Assembly (NCBI RefSeq): GCF_051433165.1
Contig: NZ_JBHMFS010000010.1
Coordinates: 124,001-188,000, forward strand
Length of the DNA stretch: 64,000 nucleotides
Direction: 5' to 3'
From: Falsiroseomonas sp051433165
Lineage (GTDB): Bacteria > Pseudomonadota > Alphaproteobacteria > Acetobacterales > Acetobacteraceae
Numbering within the stretch: position 1 is the first letter of the stretch; every line of letters begins with the position of its first letter. Below, piece after piece: positions 59,494 to 64,000 of the stretch. The notes beneath the pieces were generated by a model that worked only from the letters and a program-made list of their open reading frames with translations, ran no database searches and was not told the origin of the DNA. The position numbers and the translations under genes are program-made.

Positions 59494-61332
59494 ATGGCCA
59501 CCATACGCCTGACCGCCGCCGAGGCCACCTGGCGCTTCCTGGCTGCCCAGATGACCGAGCTGGATGGGCGCACCCTGCCGATCTTCGGCGGCGTCTGGGC
59601 GATTTTCGGCCATGGCAATGTCGCGGGGCTTGGCCCGGCCCTGCAGGCCATGGGCAAGTCCCTGCCGGCCTTTCGCGCCCATAACGAGCAGGCCATGGCG
59701 CATGCCGCCATCGCCTACGCGAAGACGCATGCGCGGCGGCGGATGATGGCCTGCACCACCTCCATCGGGCCTGGCGCCACCAACATGGTCACCGCCGCCG
59801 CCCTGGCACATGTGAACCGCCTGCCGGTGCTGTTGCTGCCCGGCGACATTTTTGCCAGCCGCCAGCCGGACCCGGTGTTGCAGCAGGTCGAGAATTTCGG
59901 GGATGGCACTGCCTCCGCCAATGACTGCTTCCGGCCGGTCTCCCGCTACTTCGACCGAATCATGCGGCCCGAGCAGCTCCTGGTCGCGCTGCCGGCGGCA
60001 CTGCGGGTGCTGCTGGACCCGGTGGAATGCGGCCCGGCCACGCTCGCCTTCCCGCAGGATGTGCAGACCGAGGCCTTCGATTGGCCCACGGAATTCTTCC
60101 GCAAGCGCCTGCACCGTCCTCGCGCGCCGGAACCCGATCGGCACGAACTGTCCGACGCGGTGGCCCTGCTGCGGGACGCCAGGCGCCCGCTGATCCTGGC
60201 CGGCGGCGGCGTGAAATATGCGGGCGCCGAGTCCGCGCTGGCCGACTTCGCGCATCGCCACGCCGTGCCGGTGGCGGAGACCCAGGCCGGCAAGGGCAGC
60301 CTGCCCTGGGACCACCCGCGCAACGCCGGCGCCATCGGCGTCACCGGCAGTGCGGCGGCGAATGCGCTGGCGGAGAAGGCGGATGTGGTGCTGGCGGTCG
60401 GTACGCGGCTGCAGGACTTCACCACCGGGTCGCGCGCCCTGTTCGGCGGCGCGCGCATCCTCGGCCTGAATGTCGCCGGCTTCGATGCGCAAAAACATGG
60501 CGCGCAGCCGCTGGTGGCGGATGCGCTACGCGGCCTGGTGGCGCTGAGCGCCGGCCTCGGCCGCTGGGATGCGCCGCGGCCGTGGCAGGAAAGGGCGGTG
60601 ACCGCGACCGGCCGCTGGCACCGCAGCGTCGAGCGGATTACTGCCGCGCCGAAGCCGCGTGAGGCGGGCTTGCCCTCGGATGCCCAGGTGCTCGGCGCGG
60701 TGAACCGGGCGATGCCTTCGGATGGCATCGTGGTCTGCGCCGCCGGTGGCCTGCCGGGGGAGTTGCACAAGCTATGGCGGGCGAGGGACGCCGCCTCATA
60801 CCACGTCGAATACGGCTTCTCCTGCATGGGCTACGAGATCGCCGGCGGGCTGGGCGTGAAGCTGGCGGCGCCGAAGCGGGAGGTGGTGGTGCTGGTCGGC
60901 GATGGCAGCTACCTGATGATGAACAGCGAGATCGCGACCAGCGTCGCACTAGGCGCCAAGCTGACCATCGTGGTGCTGGATAATCGTGGTTTTGGCTGCA
61001 TCAGCCGCCTGCAAGGGGCGACCGGCGGCGCGCCCTTTCTGAACCTGCTGCCGGACGCCGCGCCGCGCGTGGATTTCGCCGCCCATGCCGCGGCACTCGG
61101 CGCGCAGGCTGTGAAGGTGGACGGCATCGCCGGGCTGGAGGCCGCGCTTCCCAAGGCGCTGTCCAGCAAACGCACGAGCGTGGTGGTGATCGACACGGAT
61201 CCGGCCGCCAGCACGGCGGAGGGCGGCGCCTGGTGGGAGGTGCCGGTGAGTGCGGCCCCGCGCGGCACGGCGCAGGAAGCGGCTCGCCAGACCTATGAAA
61301 CCGCCCTGCGCAAGCGGGGTAGCGGAGCGTGA
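59494..61332 (+). CDS. iolD: 3D-(3,5/4)-trihydroxycyclohexane-1,2-dione hydrolase
   Basis: A 612-residue thiamine-diphosphate enzyme opening the inositol-derived ring to 5-deoxy-glucuronate. N-terminal domain EQAMAHAAIAYAKTHARR (conserved Glu), central domain GGGVKYAGAESALADFA, and the C-terminal ThDP/Mg site LVGDGSYLMMNSEIATSVAL followed by VVLDNRGFGCISRLQGAT. The overall length and TSIGPGATNMVTAAA agree with IolD. Its stop overlaps iolE (GTGA). Confidence 0.95.
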   Translation: MATIRLTAAEATWRFLAAQMTELDGRTLPIFGGVWAIFGHGNVAGLGPALQAMGKSLPAFRAHNEQAMAHAAIAYAKTHARRRMMACTTSIGPGATNMVTAAALAHVNRLPVLLLPGDIFASRQPDPVLQQVENFGDGTASANDCFRPVSRYFDRIMRPEQLLVALPAALRVLLDPVECGPATLAFPQDVQTEAFDWPTEFFRKRLHRPRAPEPDRHELSDAVALLRDARRPLILAGGGVKYAGAESALADFAHRHAVPVAETQAGKGSLPWDHPRNAGAIGVTGSAAANALAEKADVVLAVGTRLQDFTTGSRALFGGARILGLNVAGFDAQKHGAQPLVADALRGLVALSAGLGRWDAPRPWQERAVTATGRWHRSVERITAAPKPREAGLPSDAQVLGAVNRAMPSDGIVVCAAGGLPGELHKLWRARDAASYHVEYGFSCMGYEIAGGLGVKLAAPKREVVVLVGDGSYLMMNSEIATSVALGAKLTIVVLDNRGFGCISRLQGATGGAPFLNLLPDAAPRVDFAAHAAALGAQAVKVDGIAGLEAALPKALSSKRTSVVVIDTDPAASTAEGGAWWEVPVSAAPRGTAQEAARQTYETALRKRGSGA

Positions 61333-62201
61333 CGAAGATGCGGGTGCGGCTCGGGATCAATCCCCTGACCTGGACGAATGACGACATGCCGGAGCTCGGC
61401 GCGGAAACCCCGCTCGAGACCTGCCTTGCCGAAGCCAAGCTGGCTGGCTTCGCGGGCGTGGAACTGGGCAACAAGTTTCCGCGTGAGGCCGCGGCGCTGA
61501 AGCCGATCCTGGATGCGTACGGCTTGGCGCTGGTCTCGGGTTGGTATGGCTCGAACCTTCTCAGTCGCGACGTGGACGCCGAGATGGCGGCCGCGGAGCC
61601 GCATATCGCGCTGCTCACTGCCCTGGGCTGCACCACCATGGTGCAGTGCGAGGTAACCGGCAGCGTGCATGGCCAGAAGGCGGCCGCGCTGAGCTGCCGC
61701 CCGATCATGACCCGCGCGCAATGGGATCTGCTGCTGCCGCGGCTGGATGAGATGGCGCGGCGACTGAAGGCGCGCGGCCTGACCATGGCCTATCACCACC
61801 ACATGGGCACGGTGATCGAGGCGGAGGATGAGGTGGACCGGCTGATGCAAGGCACGCGCGATGTCGGCCTGCTGCTGGATACCGGCCACCTGACTTTTGC
61901 GGGTGGCGACCCCGTGCGCGCCGCCAGGCGCCATGCCGCGCGGGTGGTGCATGTGCATTGCAAGGATATCCGTCCGGGCGTGATGGCGGATGTGAAGGCG
62001 CGCGGCCTGTCCTTCCTCGATGCCGTGCTGGAAGGCGTATTCACTGTGCCCGGCGATGGCTGCGTGGACTATCCGGCGGTCTTCGCACAACTACCCGATT
62101 ACGAGGGCTGGCTGGTGGTGGAGGCGGAGCAGGACCCGGCGAAGGCGCATCCGCTGACCTATGCGCGGATGGGCCACGACTATCTTGCCCGAGTTACTTG
62201 A
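61329..62201 (+). CDS. iolE: Myo-inosose-2 dehydratase
   Basis: A 290-residue xylose-isomerase-like TIM-barrel dehydratase converting scyllo-inosose to the trione substrate of IolD. Family start RLGINPLTWTNDDMPELGAE, metal ligands in MAYHHHMGTVIEAEDE and LLDTGHLTFAGGDP, then HVHCKDIRPGVM and WLVVEAEQDP. It is coupled to iolD through a GTGA overlap; an internal ATG at 61338 (MRVRLG) is an alternative start. The 3' end overlaps the convergent ABC permease by 8 bp. Confidence 0.94.
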   Translation: MTKMRVRLGINPLTWTNDDMPELGAETPLETCLAEAKLAGFAGVELGNKFPREAAALKPILDAYGLALVSGWYGSNLLSRDVDAEMAAAEPHIALLTALGCTTMVQCEVTGSVHGQKAAALSCRPIMTRAQWDLLLPRLDEMARRLKARGLTMAYHHHMGTVIEAEDEVDRLMQGTRDVGLLLDTGHLTFAGGDPVRAARRHAARVVHVHCKDIRPGVMADVKARGLSFLDAVLEGVFTVPGDGCVDYPAVFAQLPDYEGWLVVEAEQDPAKAHPLTYARMGHDYLARVT

Positions 62202-63036
62202 TCCCGGCGCGCATGAAGGACTGCACGAACTGACGCTGGAACAGCAGGAAGCCGATCAGTAGCGGCGCGGAGGTCATCAGCGTCGCCGCGCTGATGATCG
62301 CCCAGTCGATGCCCTGGTCCGTGGAGGCGAACACCGAAAGCCCCACCGTCAGCGGCCGCGTCTCCACGCTGTTGGTGATGACCAGTGGCCAGAGGAAGTT
62401 GTTCCAGTGGTAGGACACGCTGGTCAGCCCATAGGCGAGGTAGGTCGGCTTCGCCAGCGGCACATAGACGCGCAGCAGAATGCCGAGCGTGCCGCAGCCC
62501 TCCACCCGCGCCGCTTCCTCCAACTCCTTCGGCACCTGCTTGAAGGTTTGTCGCAGCAGGAAGATGCCGAAGGCGCTGGCCATGTAGGGCAGACCGATGG
62601 CGAGGATGGTGTCCACCAGCCCGAGCGCGCGCATCGTGCGGTAATTCTCGACCAGCAGGATGTCCGGCATGATCATCAATTGGAGCAGCACCAGCCCGAA
62701 CAGGATGCTGCTGCCAGGGAAGGCGGCGCGGGCGAAGGCGAAGGCGGCGAGCGTGCACAGCACGAATTGCGCGACCAACACCATCGTCACCAGGGCGAAG
62801 GTGTTCAGGAAATAGCGCGCGAAGGGCGCGGCTTCCCAGGCGGAGGCAAAGTTCGACAGCGTCAGGGGTGCGAATAATTCAAAGCGCGTCGAATAACCCG
62901 TGGGGTGGAAAGCGGCCCAGAGCGCGTAAAGCAGCGGCGCCACCCAGACCAGCGCCAGCAGCCAGGCGGCCGCGGTTTCCAGCAGCGTGCCGAGGCGGGG
63001 CAGGGCGGGAGCCTGGGTCAGGGTTGTGGCGCTCAT
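62194..63036 (-). CDS. Sugar-type ABC transporter permease (MalG/UgpE-like)
   Basis: A 280-residue permease with six helices and the EAA loop ELEEAARVEGCGTLGILLRV. N-terminal cytoplasmic lead of about 20 residues, then WLLALVWVAPLLYALWAAFH; C-terminal FLLFQRQFVQSFMRAGIK is typical of MalG-class subunits. The start overlaps the stop of the partner permease (ATGA). Proximity to the iol genes suggests import of inositol or a related polyol (inference). Confidence 0.93.
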   Translation of the reverse strand: MSATTLTQAPALPRLGTLLETAAAWLLALVWVAPLLYALWAAFHPTGYSTRFELFAPLTLSNFASAWEAAPFARYFLNTFALVTMVLVAQFVLCTLAAFAFARAAFPGSSILFGLVLLQLMIMPDILLVENYRTMRALGLVDTILAIGLPYMASAFGIFLLRQTFKQVPKELEEAARVEGCGTLGILLRVYVPLAKPTYLAYGLTSVSYHWNNFLWPLVITNSVETRPLTVGLSVFASTDQGIDWAIISAATLMTSAPLLIGFLLFQRQFVQSFMRAGIK

Positions 63037-63908
63037 CGGTAATGCACCCGCTTGGCGGCGAAGACGAATTGCAGCGCCGCCGTCAGCGCCAGGATCACCA
63101 GCAGCACCACTGTCGCCGCCGAGGCTGCCGCCGTATCCCAGAAGCGGAAGCCGAGGTCGTAGATATGGGTCAGCAGCAGCGCCGTGGCGTTGTCCGGCCC
63201 GCCGCGCGTCATGACGATGATGTGGTCCACCAGCCGGAAGCCGTTGATCACCGCATTCACCGCGATGAACAGCGTGGTCGGCCCCAGCAGCGGCAGCGTC
63301 ACGCGGAAGAACACCCGCGCGCGCGACGCCCCCTCGATTGCAGCGGCCTCATACAGATTGGGCGAAATCGCCTGGAGGGCCGCGAGGTAGAAGATCATGA
63401 AGAAGCCGGCTTCCTTCCAGACGGCGATCACGATCATGGCGCCGAGCGCGGTCTCCCGCTGCCCGATCCAATTGGTCGGCCCCCAGCCGAACAGGGCGCC
63501 GGTGATCTGGTCCAGCAGGCCGTAATCGGGCGTGTAGAAGAACAGCCACAGATTCGCGACCGCGATCATCGGCAGCACGGTCGGCGTGAAATAGGCGATG
63601 CGCAGCGCGGTGCGGCCGCGGAGCTTGCCGTTCACCCAGACCGCCATGGCCAGCGACAGCCCGATGGATAGCGGGATGGTGGCGCCCGCGTAGATCATGT
63701 TGTTCCACAGCGCCTGCCAGAACACCGGATCCTCCGCGAGGATCTGGTAGTTCTCCGCACCGACGAAGCGCGCGGGCCGGTTGGCCCGCGGCGTGGTGAA
63801 CAGCGAATGCCACAGCGTGGCCACCGCCGGGTAATGCGTGAAGCCCACCAGCAGCACCAGCGCCGGCGTCAGCATCAGCCAGGCGTGCAGCGTGGTGCGG
63901 CTGGGCAT
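63033..63908 (-). CDS. Sugar-type ABC transporter permease (MalF/UgpA-like)
   Basis: A 291-residue permease with six helices and the EAA loop NLYEAAAIEGASRARVFFRV. Early region HAWLMLTPALVLLVGFTHYP; central RIAYFTPTVLPMIAVANLWL. ATG 63908 lies 10 bases after the preceding gene's stop codon. It forms a heterodimer with the MalG-like subunit. The ATPase is not within the window. Confidence 0.93.
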   Translation of the reverse strand: MPSRTTLHAWLMLTPALVLLVGFTHYPAVATLWHSLFTTPRANRPARFVGAENYQILAEDPVFWQALWNNMIYAGATIPLSIGLSLAMAVWVNGKLRGRTALRIAYFTPTVLPMIAVANLWLFFYTPDYGLLDQITGALFGWGPTNWIGQRETALGAMIVIAVWKEAGFFMIFYLAALQAISPNLYEAAAIEGASRARVFFRVTLPLLGPTTLFIAVNAVINGFRLVDHIIVMTRGGPDNATALLLTHIYDLGFRFWDTAAASAATVVLLVILALTAALQFVFAAKRVHYR

Positions 63909-63918
63909 CAGCGCGGTC

Positions 63919-64000
63919 TCAGGCGCGGCGGAACGGGCGCAGCACGCGGTCGGCCTCGGCCTGCGCATCGGCCATCGCCTGCTGCGCAGATTTGCTGCCG
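63919..64000 (-). CDS. C-terminal end of an ABC extracellular solute-binding protein (family 1)
   Basis: Only the last 26 codons are visible: SKSAQQAMADAQAEADRVL then RPFRRA-stop. The amphipathic Ala/Gln/Asp helix is the usual C-terminus of UgpB/MalE-type binding proteins, and the gene stands directly upstream of the two permeases in the same orientation. The call is by position and this short motif. Confidence 0.6.
   Translation of the reverse strand, partial: GSKSAQQAMADAQAEADRVLRPFRRA

Noticed and set aside
1..64000. CRISPR arrays, tRNA/rRNA genes, insertion sequences or prophage
   Set aside because: No spaced identical repeats, clover-leaf-like genes, transposases or integrases were seen; all tandem repeats lack spacers.

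Overview
This window is very GC-rich and densely coded. Many genes overlap by ATGA or GTGA junctions, and many small regulated transport/catabolism units lie side by side. Six Bug/TctC-type periplasmic receptors, a TRAP system, three ABC-type systems and a large set of amide/carbamoyl hydrolases point to a nutritionally versatile alphaproteobacterium. The style fits Acetobacteraceae/Roseomonas-like bacteria, but that placement is inference: the window has no rRNA, tRNA or other marker. I see no insertion sequence, phage, integrase or CRISPR array.

Layout. 0-6.3 kb: end of a FAD oxidoreductase, a GYD-domain protein, a trypsin-like/PDZ protein that has lost its catalytic triad, a small lipoprotein followed by a 15-bp repeat array, malate synthase G, and a divergent GntR regulator. 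6.3-12.9 kb: a gamma-glutamyltransferase-family enzyme, two GPP34 paralogues flanking a Bug receptor, a fusion of a periplasmic binding domain to a TRIC-type channel, and a polysaccharide deacetylase. 12.9-17.6 kb: an amidase - FAH hydrolase - Bug receptor - M20 peptidase run. 17.6-27.8 kb: histidine phosphatase, two thioesterases, four more receptors (three Bug, one LivJ-type), a DenD-like dehydrogenase, diaminopropionate ammonia-lyase and a quinone oxidoreductase. 28-32.4 kb: a DMT transporter, an esterase, a phosphoesterase, a photolyase-like protein with reversed domain order, and an AlkA-type glycosylase. 32.5-36.7 kb: a TRAP operon with two tandem dctP genes. 36.8-42.6 kb: lactate-permease family protein, gamma-glutamylcyclotransferase, paired DMT exporters, a ketopantoate-reductase-like protein and an SDR. 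42.6-48.7 kb: an SH3/M15 peptidase, then a probable hydantoin/ureide operon (cyclic amidohydrolase, GlcG-like protein, Bug receptor, two N-carbamoyl amino acid hydrolases). 48.8-52.4 kb: Old Yellow Enzyme, and an Lrp regulator divergent from dadA. 52.4-56.8 kb: a ferric-type ABC transporter. 56.9-64 kb: a divergent inositol cluster (IolG-like, SDR and inositol monophosphatase against iolD-iolE) next to a sugar-type ABC transporter that runs off the window.

The most unusual signal is at gene junctions. Between dctQ and dctM, five tandem 10-11-codon mini-ORFs, each with its own Shine-Dalgarno, are chained by ATGA overlaps and end exactly at the dctM start. At least three other genes end in short tandem repeats whose period is a multiple of three (15 or 24 bp), so the same stop codon recurs in frame three to six times. 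A fourth gene carries a 15-bp repeat inside its last codons. Local amplification of gene junctions seems to be a recurrent habit of this genome.
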